In this document: piece by piece, positions 11,458 through 24,139 of the stretch | Layout of the letters: each line of letters opens with the position of its first letter | Numbering within the stretch: the stretch's first letter is position 1 | Assembly (NCBI GenBank): GCA_032358165.1 | Contig: JAALGY010000001.1 | Span: forward strand, 1,984,001 to 2,048,000 | Direction of reading: 5' to 3' | Length of the DNA stretch: 64,000 nucleotides | DNA from: Diplosphaera chodatii | Taxonomy: Eukaryota; Chlorophyta; Trebouxiophyceae; Prasiolales; Stichococcaceae | Made by a program: the position numbers and the translations under genes | The notes under the pieces: generated by a model | Databases searched by the model: none | What the model saw: only the letters and a program-made list of their open reading frames with translations | What the model was told of the DNA's origin: nothing

Positions 11458-14400
11458 ATGGCGCCCGACAACATGGAGTACTGGCGGACAATAGCAGAAG
11501 TGGTTGTTGAGCAGTTCATGGATGAGCTGCACGATGGTGAAATATCCTTAGATACAGACCACAAAAGCCTTGGCGAGATTGTCGACCGTTCATGCCGGTG
11601 CGGTGCTCACTCTAGAAATTCCGTTTTGCAACACACGTGCAAAGCACGAGTGCTCAGGCAGGATCAGCGTGGTCAGCTGGCGAGCTTGCAAATGTCGAGC
11701 GCCATGTTCAACATCCCCTGCGGTAATTGCCCGTACCTGCATGTCGGCGCAGAATCGCCGCAAGGTGTGGCGATCCCGGCAGGTACATCATCGGAGTTCC
11801 TGCAATCCTGCTGGTATTGACAGAGCATAACACACTCAACGTAGCCGCCTCAGCGCTGTGTTCACTTGCCGCCAGATTCCAACAACCGGCACCCAAGGTG
11901 AGCAGGAGTTGGTGGGCCCCTGATGCCGATACAGTGGTGGTCACACGCTTCGCAGTGCACGTCGCTTGTTTGTGCTACCTTCTCAATACGTGTGCTGATG
12001 CTGTGCTACTGCAGTTTTCAGGGGGAACGCTGCGCAGTGGTGGTTTGACCTTGAGAACTTGGACTGCCAAAGCCGGCCTTGCCTCCCTGGGCAGGTGAGC
12101 TCATGCGCTTTCTAGATAGCGGTGCGCTGCAAGCAGAAGTCGCGTATACAGAGCACAGGCGAGGGTACTTCACCATACATCGCTACTCGTGCTGGCAGGG
12201 CACTTCGGCGCCCAGGACTCATGGTGGCTGCAGAGGACATCCTGCCCGACGCCGTCAGCATCATGGCCCTTGATCTGCTGGCAACTGTGGAGGACTTGAC
12301 AGACGACCAGTCGACCTGGCACAAAGCGGCATCCCAGATGCAGCCGGCAGCCGCGGGGTGCCTCAGGTGACCAAGCTGAAGCGCATGGGTACAGTGCAGC
12401 ACAGCATGCTGCCCAGCGTCTTAGGCCTGCCAGCTGGAGGGGCTCGTTGCTCGGAAGGAGGGCACCACTGACATGACCGCCCCTGGGATTGCAGGCAGGC
12501 AGCCGTCCTTCCGGCGGGGCTGGATCTGGACGCAGTCACCGCCGCACGCTGCGCTGCACGCGTCGCTCTGGTGGCTGCTGCAGGTAAGCCCGTGCTGCAC
12601 ATCGTGTCGATACATCTGTTGTCCTGTGCACAACTACCGAGTGCCAGCAGGGCTTCCAATTGCAGTCCTGCATATTTCACAAAGCAACCTGTAAGCAGGT
12701 GTGAGGGTGAGCCGTCTCGTGGGCCATTCACTGTCGCACACAGTGCTCTGGACCCTGCAGAAAGTGGTCTACCTGGCGGCGAGCAGCTGCTGCTGCAGCA
12801 CCTGGACATATGTCATGCTCACCTGGAGTCAGATTGCAGTGCATCCGAACCAGATGCACCCAGCGAAGCGAGTGCGCTGGATGCTGGCGGTGGGACGGCG
12901 GCGGCGGCTGCCGCTGCTGTATCTGCAGCCGGTGACACTGCAGCAGCCGGAGACACCCATGGCGGCAGCGCAGCAGCTGAGGGGAGCGGCACTCGCGGCC
13001 TCGAGGCGCTGTGGGCTGCGCCGCTGACCGACACGCTGCATGCGCTGGCCACGCTGTGGGCCGGCGCGAGTGGGGTTGCAGACGCCAGCGCCGCTGCGGC
13101 CGTCCGCGCCTCGATCGCGCTGGCCAGCCACGAGGCGCATGCAGAGAAGCAGGTGCCGCCCTGGCACGGCGCTGCCGTCGCGCCCGCGTCAGACCCCCGG
13201 CTGTGCAGGGGAATGGATCAGCTGCTGCGCCTCCGGGGGCCGGCAGCCGCAGCGGTGCACCGGAGCCTGCTGCGGCAGCTGGCCGCGAACCTGGCGGCCA
13301 CCTGCGCCGCTGTGATGCGAGCGTGTCCTGAGCTCGGAGCAACGAGTGGCGGCACGAGCGCCCCGGCAGATGCGACCGCGCCGGAGGCAGCGCCTCCTGC
13401 AGGCGACCCGGCGCCGCCGCCCCCACCCTGTACCGGAGCAGCAGAACCTGCGGACCAGTCGGAGTTCCTGCCCGCCGACTCTGGCCACGGCGCCCTGGCG
13501 GCTCTGATGACGATGGGCACCTGCGTTCAGGGCGTGACCGACGCCTGCCTCGCCAGCAAGGCCCTGTGGCCGCTGCTGGCGCCGGGCTCCATGTCGGGGC
13601 ACGCCTGGGCAGCGGCGTCGCCGAAGCCCTGATGGCCGCTGCACGCGGCTGCATGCAAGGCACACCCGGCATGCCGACGGAGCTGCGCTTCTCGGCTTTT
13701 GTCGCGGGGTCAGCATTTGCGAGCGTCGCCGCCACGCTGCTGCGGCTGTATGTTGCAGCCGGCCTGGATGCCCTGCAGCAGTCGGCCAGTGTGCAGCTGA
13801 TGGCGGCCCTGGCAGCGTACATGGTGCTCGCCCCAAGTCAAGAACTGCTGCCACTGTTCCAGGTGGGCTCCTTCCGTGAAGCCGGCATGTCATGTGGCAT
13901 CAACTGTCTGTTGGAGGCGCAGATGTGATGCACCGCTCCTGCAGAGCTGTGCGCATGCCTGCACAGCCATGCAGCTCGTCGCAGTACTCTGCACTCCTCA
14001 CGGTGCACAATGCACAATGCACCTTGGTGGTGCAGCACCGTGGCTGCTGCTCATATTGGCTGTCAATCAAACAGGAGATGCCCACCGCCACGGAGGGACA
14101 CGGCTGGGCCAGCCCAGCGCTGACTGCAGCCATCGAAGCAATCCTTGCAGCAGGGGAGGCCAGCGGTGGGCTGGCATCGAACGGCGGCAGGAAGCAGCAG
14201 CAACAGCAGCCGCGTCGGCAAGTGCCTGCAATCCTCATCAGGGCAGCATGCGCTTCTATCATCGCTCTGATACGTAAGCTCTGCTGGCTTGCAAGGCTGA
14301 TAGGGCTCCCGCTTTCGAGGCCATTCTGAGAAGCCTTCTCACGTGCTGACCTATGTCTGACACCAGGCATGCCCACCGGTTCGACCCTGACAGAAGTGTG

Positions 14401-16730
14401 CAACATGCAGGGGATGAGATGCGGCCCATCATCACGGCGACACAGCACGAGGGCGCCGACCAGAGATACATCGCCACGCAGAAGGGTGCCAAGCTCGCCA
14501 GCCGTCTGCTGCACGCTTTCACGCCCCAGGCGGCTTGCCACATGGCAACCGTAAACGCCACCGGCTACCTGATGACGAAGCTGGAGGTTTGCTGCTGTAT
14601 CCTCGAATCGTGTGCGCAGGCAGGCCAGTGCCAGTCAGTACGGCTGCTTCAAGCTGGAAACTCTCTTGATGTTGTTTCCTGTTGGAGTGTGCGGTCTTGC
14701 AGCAGCTGTCAACTGAGCATCGTCTGATTGTTTGATGTGCTGGTGTTTGTCCCACGTCTACACATTGGTGCACTCCTCATGGCAGGCACTCACCCTCTAT
14801 CTTCGTGCTGCCGCAGCATCTGGCGCAAGGCCCCTGGTACGACGTGCAGGTCGTGCCGACCGTTGTGTCGCTGTGCCAGGCACTCGCGCTGATCATCGAG
14901 CAGGTGCTGATACTGCTGTTGCACCGCTACGCACACACACGCTTTCCTGCCAACCTCACGAATGCGTCCTGCAGTGTGCTGTGCATCTATGTTGCGCCAA
15001 CAGTCTGGTGGCATGCTGCCAGATCGGCGTATGAGGCTGGTGGTGGTGAGAAGCACTTGGCAACATCAGAACAGCTCAGCAGTCAGTGGCTGAACCAGCC
15101 TCGTGAAGGAGCTGCTGCAGCCACTGCACTTGGCTGCTGCGTTTTGACCTTCTGTGTATACAACGCGCAGGTCCAGAGGTATGGTGCTCCGGGAGTGAAG
15201 GGACCCCCTGCCTGGCCCGCAATCGCAGCGCAGATCGCGCAGGTGAAGCTTGTCAGCAGCAGTGGCCAGTGCAGTTGCACATGCCACGCTTTCTGAGCGG
15301 GATGACGCTCAGCAGCCTGCCACAGAAAGCCTGATCCTGTTTGCACACCCCTTGATCACAGCCGCACTGGCAGTGCCATCGGTGATGGCACCCAGCTCTC
15401 CAACGAGCCAGCAGATCGAGCTGCGATCTGTGTGCCATGCAGCAAGCGCAGCAACAGCCTGCGGCAAGGCGCTTGTTACTCGCAAGAGCACTTCTCGGCG
15501 TTACAGAGGCGGCAAGAGCCACACTACAAGGTGTGGCAGGCTGCATCGTCTGGTTGAATCTCGATCTGGGAGCGCCGACTGCCTGACACCCTGCTCAAAA
15601 GGGGGCCTCGGTGGATAGCCTTCAACGATGCATGGTTTGATGTGTCTGCAGGGGCGCCACAAGCATCGGAGAGCATCGCCAGCGACGGCGTCGAGGCCAA
15701 GGTTTCTGGGGCTTGCTCCAACCCGGCGCCACATGGCAGTCGAGCTGCCAGCAGCCGTGCAGCACCTGGGGTACACAGCGCAGCAGCGGCAGCGGCAGCA
15801 GGCGGTGGGACGGGCCCCCCGCAGCGGACGGGGGCAGACGCCGATGCGGCAATGGCTGCGCTGCTGGTGCGTGCACAGGAGTGTGTAACAAAGTCCTCGT
15901 ATACCCTGACCGCCAACGCAAGCTTTGCTCACAAGGTGCCACACTGTCGTGGCAGATCACCCATATGCATGCATATCTAGCAGGGTACTGTCCGGTACTG
16001 CTGTCCCGCATGCATGTCCATCCCAAATGTTGTCCATGCCCCATGTCATCTGCCAGCTGGCCTTTAGTCAACCATCATTCAGAGCCCCGCATTTAGGCAT
16101 GTCCATAGTCATATGTATGCACCGTCGGCTGGACTGCAGGCCGAGGAGGAGGGCCGGGCGCCGGCCGCTGCCCCCAGCAAGGCGGCGCTGAAGCGCGCCC
16201 GGAAGAAGGCCGCCGCCGCCGCCGCCGCCGCCACCGCGCCAGTTCCTGAAGAGCCCCCGGCCGGCTCGGCAGCGCCATCATCCCCCAGCGCAGGTCCCAG
16301 CCTTGTCACAGCAGCTGCAAGCCATGTGCCAGCCGACAGCAGTGACAGCGTGATTCTGCCGCCTACGGGTGCAGTGCCGGCAACAGACGGCACGGCAGGA
16401 TCTGATGCAGCCGCCGGCGCTGCATCAGCGGAGAGGGGCATGCAGGGCCTGGAGCTCCACGATGCCCCTTCAGCCAGCAGCGCCTCACACCTGGTTCCAG
16501 TGCCGGGGTGGATGACGTGCCCGCTGACGCATGCCGTCCTGGTCGACCCTGTGGTATGCGTCGGCGATGGGCAGACGTATGAGCGGGCGGCGATCACGCA
16601 GCGGCTGGCAACATCTGACGCATCCCCGGTGACAGGGCAGCCGCTGGCGTCACGGGACCTGCTGCCCAACCATGCGCTGCGCAGCATCATTGAGGCAACA
16701 CAGGCGCGGCCCTCACGGCAGAAGGAGTAG
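11458..16730 (+). CDS. U-box E3 ligase paralogue U2, with a 1-nt frameshift in exon 6
   Basis: Exons: 11458-11597, 11753-11897, 12015-12094, 12199-12366, 12495-12583, 12761-13862, 14075-14273, 14411-14586, 14817-14903, 15171-15242, 15443-15530, 15652-15866, 16140-16730. The start MAPDNMEYW sits at the beginning of the conserved first exon. Exon 6 is one base short at about 13614-13619: after GHAWAA the frame shifts and stops at 13630-13632, while the adjacent frame continues with the family sequence (VAEALMAAARG... LDALQQSASVQLM) to a normal exon end. If the lesion is real the product ends near residue 495, without the basic stretch or U-box; if it is a read error the protein is about 1,050 residues. 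The U-box (16509-16706) has QRLATS where most copies have QWLAAS, so the Trp equivalent to the one mutated to make plant PUBs inactive is Arg. Intron 5 has a normal GT donor, unlike most copies. Confidence 0.8.
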
Positions 16731-17176
16731 TTTTTGGGATCATTAGAGGGATCAGTAGGCTGGCATGCAGGTTTGGTTTCTGTCGCAGCTGACTGCCATT
16801 CGCTGCGCCGAGGATGGCAGTCAGCTGGGCCCAAGAACCTAGCATGCTCTCCTTGCTGCCGGTCCCGCTGGGTTTGGGTTGTACATCAGCATTCAGATGC
16901 TTTGCCATTCGTTAGCAGAGGTACTTCTTTGATGTCTGGCTGTTTATGCAGGCCGGGTGATGTGCAGGGTTGACACTTCTGATCTGAAACCAGTTGCTGT
17001 CTGTGTCAGCTCACAGAAGTTTTGCTTTGCAAACACTGAGCATGACTTTGTACAGCGAGGGCACTGGTGTGTTGGTGTTTTGGACTGTCAGTGTGTCTGC
17101 CTGCGTCGCAGCAGTGCCACGGCTTCTGCCCGTGGGACTGCCTGCTGTAGTGTAGACGATTTTATCGAAGGCAGCT

Positions 17177-17181
17177 TGTAA
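17177..17181 (+). terminator. TGTAA poly(A) signal, U2
   Basis: TGTAA 447 nt after the U2 stop and just before the next upstream block. Similar spacing is seen after U4, U5, U6, U8 and U9. Confidence 0.4.
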
Positions 17182-17239
17182 CACTGGGCACTCGCATATG
17201 TGATGCCAGGCCAATGCAGAGCTGCAGGCACTACTCAGT

Positions 17240-17282
17240 GGCAGCATGCACTCAAAGGTCGGTCACCCGCTGCAGGGTGGGC
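17240..17282 (+). promoter_or_regulatory. Recurrent upstream block, copy U3
   Basis: GGCAGCATGCACTC followed by CCGCTGCAGGGTGGGC, ending 222 bp before the U3 ATG. Function unknown. Confidence 0.45.
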
Positions 17283-17504
17283 GTCCCTCAGCTAGCAGGC
17301 TAACTCACGGTACTCATGTACACGCCGGCGCCAGAACATGTCTGCAAGCCGCACTCAAGTCACACACAGTGCTGCTTGCGCTGTGCTCGCTCAATTCACA
17401 GCTGCCAATGACGCTTGCGGCGCAGTGGACAGTTTGCATGGAGCAGGCTTTGACAGTGCTGTGCTGCCTCAACGTGCGTCATCTCACATCACTGTGATGC
17501 CATC

Positions 17505-20500
17505 ATGAGGCTCGACGAGCACGCCGCATCGGCGGCGTCGGTTGCTGTTGCGTTCCAGCAGGAATGCATGTGCCCGCCGGACCCGCATGCTCCTGCCATC
17601 GCAGATCAGCACCGGCTGCTCGTTCTGGTCGAGCAGGAGTGCCGGTAGGGCTGTTGTATCGTCGCAATCTAAAAGAAATGCGGCAGCTGCCCGCTCACAC
17701 GACCTGGAGTTTCATCTGGGCAACTGCCGACTGTCATCCCGAAATGTTGCATGCGGTGCGCCTCTGGAACTGCAGCGTCTGCTGCTGTGCATGCAGGAAT
17801 GAGAACGAGGAGCGGGATGCAAAAACTTTCGGCACAGGGGTCTGGGCAAACCTGGTGGTGCTCACGCAGCATCCCGAGCTGCGACTGGCCGCTGCTGCGC
17901 TGTGTGCGCTCAGTGGGAAGGTGCAAGAGCATTTGCCAATGGTGAGCTGTGTCTGCGTTCACCTTTCACACGCAAGCTATGTGAACATGCAAGCTGAAAA
18001 GGGTTGCTGCACAAAACACGCTCATTGCACTGGCTACCCTTGTGAGCTTGCACGGCCCATGCATCTCCAGGAGGAGATGCTGCGGAGGTACGGGTTCACT
18101 GCGAAGGAGCTCACTGCCAAACATGGGCTGCAGCATCTGGGCAGGTGAGTGTGACATGGGGCTTGCGTTTTGCAGGATGCGCCTGCATGCACAATCGCTA
18201 TGCATCATGCATGCGCAGATACATGCGTTATGGTGACAGGCGTGGCTGCGTGCATTGGCAGGGCGTTACGGCGGCCAGGGCTCATAACGGCGGCAGAGGG
18301 TCTAAAGGCAAACACTGTCAGCCTCATGGCTCTGATCTTGATGTCAGAGATTGACACGTGGACAGAGGATGAGGCAGCGCAGCTCACCGCGATGAAGCAG
18401 CTGCACCCGGCAGCCGCGGGGTGCCTCAGGTGAGCGCCAGTCACATGCTGTGGGCCAGTGCGTATGGCCAAGCATTGCCAACACTCACCACTGCATTGCT
18501 GCATGCTGCCGCGCCACCGGGGCTGCCAGCTGGCGCTGTCCGTGGCTCACGGCCCCACATGGCGTCTGTTGCTCCAGGCTGGCACTCAAGCACACAAAGC
18601 CGGCTCCTGGACAGGCGATAGTTGCACGCTGCGCCGCTTCCCTCGCACGCTCAGCAGGCAAGGCACTGCCGCACACCTGGCGTACCGAAAAACCAAAGGG
18701 TTTAGGGTTTGTGCCGCGACCGCGATCCCCCAGTCGGGAGCATCGCCTGCCGGTCGCTGCTCTGCTGCCGACCTGCACGGACATGATTGTTCTGGCGCCT
18801 GACGGGTAGACGAAGCCTTTGGGCCTGGCTCATACCATGGTCACTGCCCTCCACCCTGCACCGGCAGGAAAGGACTTGCCTGGCTGCACGCCGCTGCTGC
18901 TGCAGCACCTGGAGCTGTGCCGGGCGGGGTTGCAGGTGGACTGCCGTGCGTCGGTGCCGGACGCAGCCGGGAACGCACCTGACCCGGATGCCGCCAGCCC
19001 TGCCAGCGGGCAAGCCGCGCCGGACCCAGCAGCCGCTGTAAACGTCGCTGCCGGGTGGGCGACCACGGTCGTGGCGGCAGGCGGCGGAGGTGCAGCGGGC
19101 GCCGATGCGTCTGACGGCGGCGCCAGCCCCTCGCAGTGGGCGAGGGCGGTGTCTGACACCCTGGTCGCCCTGACGCTGCTGCACGCCGACGGGGAGGAAG
19201 CTCCCGACGCCGTCGCTCAGGCGGTGCTGCGCTCCACAGAGCTGCTCATCAGCCACGAGGTCGCGCACCGGCCGCTGCCCAAGCGCGGCAGCGATACCCA
19301 CTTTGTGGCTCCAGATGTGGACATTCTGGCCCCCATGGACCTGCGGGGCGCTGCAGCCACAACAGCGCAGCGCAGCCTGCTGCTGTGGCTGGCCCGCCAG
19401 CTGGCGGTGGCAGGCGCTGCCGTGGCGGCCGCCTTCCCTCCGAAGCATGGGGCGGCTGTGGGGGACTCATCACCGAGGCGTGGCGCGGCGGGCCCCCTCG
19501 CAGACGACCCAGCAGCTGCAGCAGGAGCGGCTCACACGCAAGCTGCGCCAGCCGCGATGCCGGACTCTGCACCCGCAGCAGCAGCAGTCACATTGGAGCA
19601 GACGGTGCCATGCCCAGCATTCCTCCGCCCAGAGCTGGCCCTGATGACGAGGCTGGACAGGCTCTCCGGCTGCGTCAGCATGGTGGACGACGAGTGCCTC
19701 TCCAACGCCCAGCTGCGGTCGCTGCTGGAGCCGCGCTCCCAAATGTGGCAGGACTGGGCGGCAGCCGTCGGCGGCGCCCTGGCAGCCGCCGCAACCTGCT
19801 TCGGGGACGACGCCCCGGAGACGCGCGTCGACGAGCGCGGCCAGGCGTTTGTGGCCGCAGCAGCGCTGTCCAGGCAGGGCGCCAAGCTGCTGCGGCAGTG
19901 CGCCGCGGCCGGCGTGCAGGCCCTGCAGCAGCCGGCCAGCGTGCAGCTGATGCACGCGCTGGCGGCGCACCTGGCGTCCCGGCTGGCCATCACCCTGCCG
20001 TACTATGAGGTGACACACCTGCAAGATCTGAGCATGTAAGTAGGGTATCGCAGGTTGTCAAAAAATATGTCCGCAATTTCATGTCAACACTAAAACACCT
20101 TCTGACTGTGAGACCAATGACATCATACGTCAAAAACCTGCATGTGTGATATGTCTGGCATGCGCCTGTTGCTGCCAGCAGGTGCAGCCCTGCAGTCACA
20201 GGGGTGCGGGTGCTAGATCTGGGATGCGTGGTCATAGCATTTGCTTGTGCATGCCAAGCTTGAGCTTGCTAAGGTGCTTGCGCCAAGGGACTCTGGCCCT
20301 GCGCCATGTGAGCAGCTGCTGACGATGCGAACCCGTCTGCGTCCCAGGCGTCGCACCTCGCCCTGGAGGACGTCCGGCCGACGCGGGTCGCGGTGGCTGC
20401 AGCCGTCGAGGCAGTCCTGGCGGCAGGGGAAGCTAGCAGCGGCGGGGCAGGCAGGGCCGGCAGTAGGAAGCATCAGCAGGAACAGCAGCCGCCGCAACCA

Positions 20501-23001
20501 ATTCCATCGACTCTCATAGAAGCAGCATGTGCCTGCGCCATCGCGCTGACACGTGGGTCCCTTTGAGCTGTTGCGCTGTCCTTCCGAGCCATCACGTCAG
20601 GCCACACAGCCTGTCTGGAATGGACTGCTGGTGTGAACGGGCCGCGGTTCCCTTCAGATGCATTCTTGCCCTCACATGAGCCAAGTGCTTGTGCTCACAT
20701 GTTTGCAGCTCTTCAACGACATGCTTGCTTGCCTGCTTGCCTGCTTGCTTGCTTGCTGTGGTATGCTTGTTGGGCGGTTCGTGGTTCTGGGGCCCAGCAG
20801 CAATGCTCCTCATTTCACAGCCGTGACCGTGGTGCGCATGGTGCAGGGGACGAACAGCGAGCCGCAATCATGGACATCGAGCATGAGGGTCCCGAGCCGG
20901 GGTACCAGGCGGTACAGGATTCCGCAAAGCTCGTCACCCGCCTGCTGCACGCCTTCCCGCCCCTGGCGGCAGAGCACATGAATGACCGCCCTGCCGCCTT
21001 CCACCTGCTCAACAAGCTGGAGGTGCGTGGCTCCTCCGCCCAGTACACTGGACGCATGACAATGTAACACAGCCACCTTTGAGTTGCAGAAACCGGCAGG
21101 GTGCACTGGATACACATCTTAGCAGTGCAACAACTTGCAGTTGCTGTGTGTCTTCGTGAGGGCATTGCTCACACAGCCACAGGTGCTGCAGCGCAACAGC
21201 ACAGCATGATCACAAGGTGGTGTGCGGGAGAAAGCGTGGCCTGTTCCAGTTGCAGCACTCAACCTCTGTGTGGCATGCCATCGCAGTTTCTCCTGATGAT
21301 GCCCTGGAAGCCGCAGTCGCAGGTCGTCCCGGCGGTCGCATCCCTGTGCCAGCCGCTCGTGCTGCTGATCCGACAGGTGCCATTCCCCCTGCCGCCAACA
21401 GCACCCAGCTTGCCGCCTCACATCACAGCTGCCTGCGTCTCCTATCCTGTCAAACGGGCACACCATGCATTGCAGGACCCAGCGATCCACCGAGTGTGGG
21501 CTGCTCCCGGACGTTCGGGCCGCCTTTCCTGGCCGGAGCTTGCAGACCAGCTCAAGCAGGTGAGTTTTGTGAACATGCGAAACCAACTATGTCCAAGCTG
21601 CCAGGTGCTAACAGTGTCATAGAGCCAACGACTGAGCGGGCTGCCATCGGCGTGTGTGATGTCGGCTGACATGCTTCTCGCGTTCACCGGTATTATGACA
21701 CTGTCAAAGGTGAAGGTGATGGCCCGAAATGTTGTGTTGGCTGTGCGTCATGCAGCAAGCACGGCAGCAGCCCGCGAGGCGGGTGCTCGTTGACAGGGCC
21801 CTCGCCAGCGTGACACAGGCGATGGAGGATACGATACGAGGTGGTTTGTAGGGTTATAGGGCATGGGCATGACCTGCTTCTTTGGTCCAGATATTCCACT
21901 GCAACTTCGCAGATGATGAATGCAAAGCCCAGCCACTGCAGGTTGTGCTGATGGCCAGACAGCTTGCCACAGTTTCCGCTCTGCATGGCTTTGCAGGGGT
22001 GCCTCTGGAGACGCTGCCAACGGTGCGGGCGCTGTGCTCCTGGTCGCCGCCTGAAAATGCAGACGCGCCCGCAGCTGCAGGGTTGTCAGGGGCAGGGGCA
22101 GCTGCGGCAGCTGAGGCGGCAGCCCCGATGCAGCCCACGACGGCAGATGCTGACGCTGCCATGGCGGCGCTACTGGTCAGTCTGCCCTACACATGGCCCA
22201 TGTGCTGCGCATGATGTGCTAGCTTCAGCAGACCATCATAATCAACAGGCATTTTGAGTGCCCTCTGGTTTGCAGGTTCATCTGCAGTACTCAACTGAAC
22301 TGCCTGCTGTCTTACGTCTCAATCCTGTGTCGGTGTGCATCACATGCCATACACAGCAGCAAATGCAGGTGCAGGTGCTAAGCAGTCCTGCAACAACACT
22401 GCAGGCCGAGGAGGAGGGCCGGATGCCAGCTGATACTGGTGCACCCAGTAAGGCGTCGCTCAAGCGCGCCCGCAAGAAGGCCGCCGCCGCCGCTGCCGCC
22501 GAAGGGTTGGCCCCGCAAGCGGCAGCAAACATTTCGACCCACCCTTCGCCATCCTGCACAGTGCCGACATCCGCCTCGGCAGCCACGGCGGCAGCCGCTG
22601 CGCAGGCGTCCGCCTCGGGCATGGAAGCAGCAGCTGCAGACGCAGCGTCAGCAGCAGCCGCGACCACACCAGGACCCATTGTCAATGATGCAGCTGCGGC
22701 ACAGAGCAGCATGCAGCAGCTGCGCCTGCGGGACGGCACTGCAGCTAGCAGCGTTCCGCCGGCACCTGAGAGTCCAGGGTGGATGGTGTGCCCGCTGAGC
22801 CATGCCCTGATGGTCGACCCCGTGCTGTGCATCGGCGACGGGCAGACGTACGAGCGGGCTGCCATCACGCAGTGGCTGGCCGCCTCCGACACATCACCCG
22901 TGACAGGGCAGCCGCTGGCGTCACGGGACCTGCTGCCCAACCACGCGCTGCGCAGCATCATCCAGGCAGCGCAGGCCCGGTCCACACCGCAGCAGGAGTA
23001 G
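17505..23001 (+). CDS. U-box E3 ubiquitin ligase paralogue U3 (intact reference copy)
   Basis: Predicted E3 ligase: the C-terminal U-box would recruit a ubiquitin-charged E2, and the long N-terminal part presumably binds the target (inferred). Exons: 17505-17644, 17797-17941, 18071-18144, 18262-18429, 18578-18657, 18868-20009, 20348-20552, 20847-21022, 21287-21376, 21476-21559, 21756-21840, 21997-22175, 22405-23001. They join without a stop into 1,054 residues. Layout: exons 1-5 (residues about 1-202) short helical segments, including an LLVLVEQECR-type exon 1 end and LRRPGL...HPAAAGCLR in exon 4; exon 6 (to about 583) with conserved LLLQHLELCRAG, SQWA, LISHEVA, LLWLA and ALQQPASVQLMHALAAHL blocks between Ala/Pro-rich linkers; exons 7-12 more helices ending in TADADAAMAALL; exon 13 with AEEEGRMPA, SKASLKRARKKAAAA, a variable Ala-rich linker and the U-box (22780-22977, residues 982-1047). 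Intron 5 uses GC (GCAAGG). No transmembrane segment or signal peptide is evident. Confidence 0.88.
18698..18710 (+). repeat. Telomere-like GGGTTTAGGGTTT in U3 intron 5
   Basis: Nearly two units of the TTTAGGG telomere repeat used by many green algae and plants, inside an intron. Too short to call a true interstitial telomere. Confidence 0.5.
20721..20758 (+). repeat. TTGC/CTGC tetranucleotide tract in U3 intron 7
   Basis: About nine imperfect GCTT/GCCT units in a row. A simple sequence repeat inside the intron between exons 7 and 8; it does not touch coding sequence. Confidence 0.7.
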
Positions 23002-23202
23002 ACATCAACTGGCCGGTGGTCTGGGCGGGTTGTCACATCGCCCTGGTGGCATCAAATGCCGATTCCAAGCCTGGCCCATCAGAATCCACGTGATACGCTT
23101 GTGGCTTGCTTTGTCCCGCCAAGTTCTCGTTGCTGAGTGATTGGCATTAAAATGCTCTGTTCTGTGCAAGCATAGAGACTGTCATGTGATTTTGTGTGCT
23201 AT

Positions 23203-23230
23203 TGTCAGGAGCTTGCCTGTTGTCCTGACA
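23203..23230. repeat. Perfect 8-bp inverted repeat (hairpin) 3' of U3
   Basis: TGTCAGGA, 12-nt loop, TCCTGACA; located about 200 nt after the U3 stop, so probably in its 3' UTR. Could fold in the transcript; may be chance. Confidence 0.4.
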
Positions 23231-23914
23231 GCATGCATGTGATGTTGGCAGCGGATCCTATAGCATCTGACGTGCACCTGGCTTGTCATGCAGGGGTGTG
23301 CTGACTGCCAAGGGGCTGCAGACTGCATCAAGGCCAGGAGCAGAGGAGTCCACGTGTAGGTGGCGCTGCCTGTGTGTATCCTGCAGCCCTTTGCACTGCA
23401 GTCTGACACACGAGGTACTGCTGTGATCCAAGTGACCGCATATCCTGTTATGTGTGATGTCGACTCACACCATCATGTGCGACCTTCACGTGCTGGTGCA
23501 TGAAGCCCGGCACACGTTTGTCCCGATGCCTGATCGTAGGTGGGTCAGTCTGCAGTGGGAGCTCGGTGATGACAGGATAAGCATAAGCGTCTTCCTGGAC
23601 CACAGCTGCTGCTGTCACAAGCGTACTCGTTAAAGGCACTGCAGAGACTCTGCATAAGCAAAGGGGCAAAGCCCATCGCCCAATTGGCTCTCAATTGGTC
23701 AGAATGACAGCAAATTCGTGGCAACTCACAGCTGCACGCTGCTTTGGAAGACTGACAGGCTGTGGCCATTTGGAATTGATATGGTTGAGTGGCGCCGGCT
23801 TCGCCTTCACCTGCTATCATATATAGCTGACCTGTGCAAAGTGAGTGCTAATGTGCACAACTACTGTCGTCCCTCCATGCATGCATGTTGTGAGCCTGCA
23901 TCAGATGTTGGGCC

Positions 23915-23930
23915 ATCTGCTACAGGGGCG
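23915..23930 (+). promoter_or_regulatory. Upstream block, copy U4 (weak)
   Basis: CTGCTACAGGGGCG about 210 bp before the U4 ATG, the best match to the CTGCTGCAGGGTG block seen before other copies. Match is imperfect. Confidence 0.25.
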
Positions 23931-24139
23931 TTTGGCTGTCTGCCCCTGAGATAGCAGGCGACAAGCCGATCATGGTGCAAGCAAGTGCATGAATACGTTT
24001 CGCTTCGCGAGTATCATCATCAACTGTGTACTCGGGTGATGTTGCTTTGGATTCGCATTCGAGGGTCTGCGGACGCACTTTGCATCAGCACTGCAATTGT
24101 GTGACATTGGTGGCGCAGACGGCCTTGAACGCTGAAAAC

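Larger units (their letters stand above)
16731..17504. other. Spacer U2-U3
   Basis: No gene seen. Homologous over much of its length to the U1-U2 spacer, with shared TTCTGCCCGTGG and ATCAGCATTCAGATGC words. Carries the U2 TGTAA and the upstream block of U3. Confidence 0.6.
23002..24139. other. Spacer U3-U4 (longest in the array)
   Basis: About 1.1 kb with no supported gene. It holds the U3 3' UTR, an 8-bp inverted repeat at 23203-23230 and a weak upstream block at 23915-23930. It lacks the clear similarity that links the first two spacers. Confidence 0.5.

Noticed and set aside
23002..24139. Possible transposon in the long U3-U4 spacer
   Set aside because: No transposase-like frame, terminal repeats or target-site duplication could be seen.
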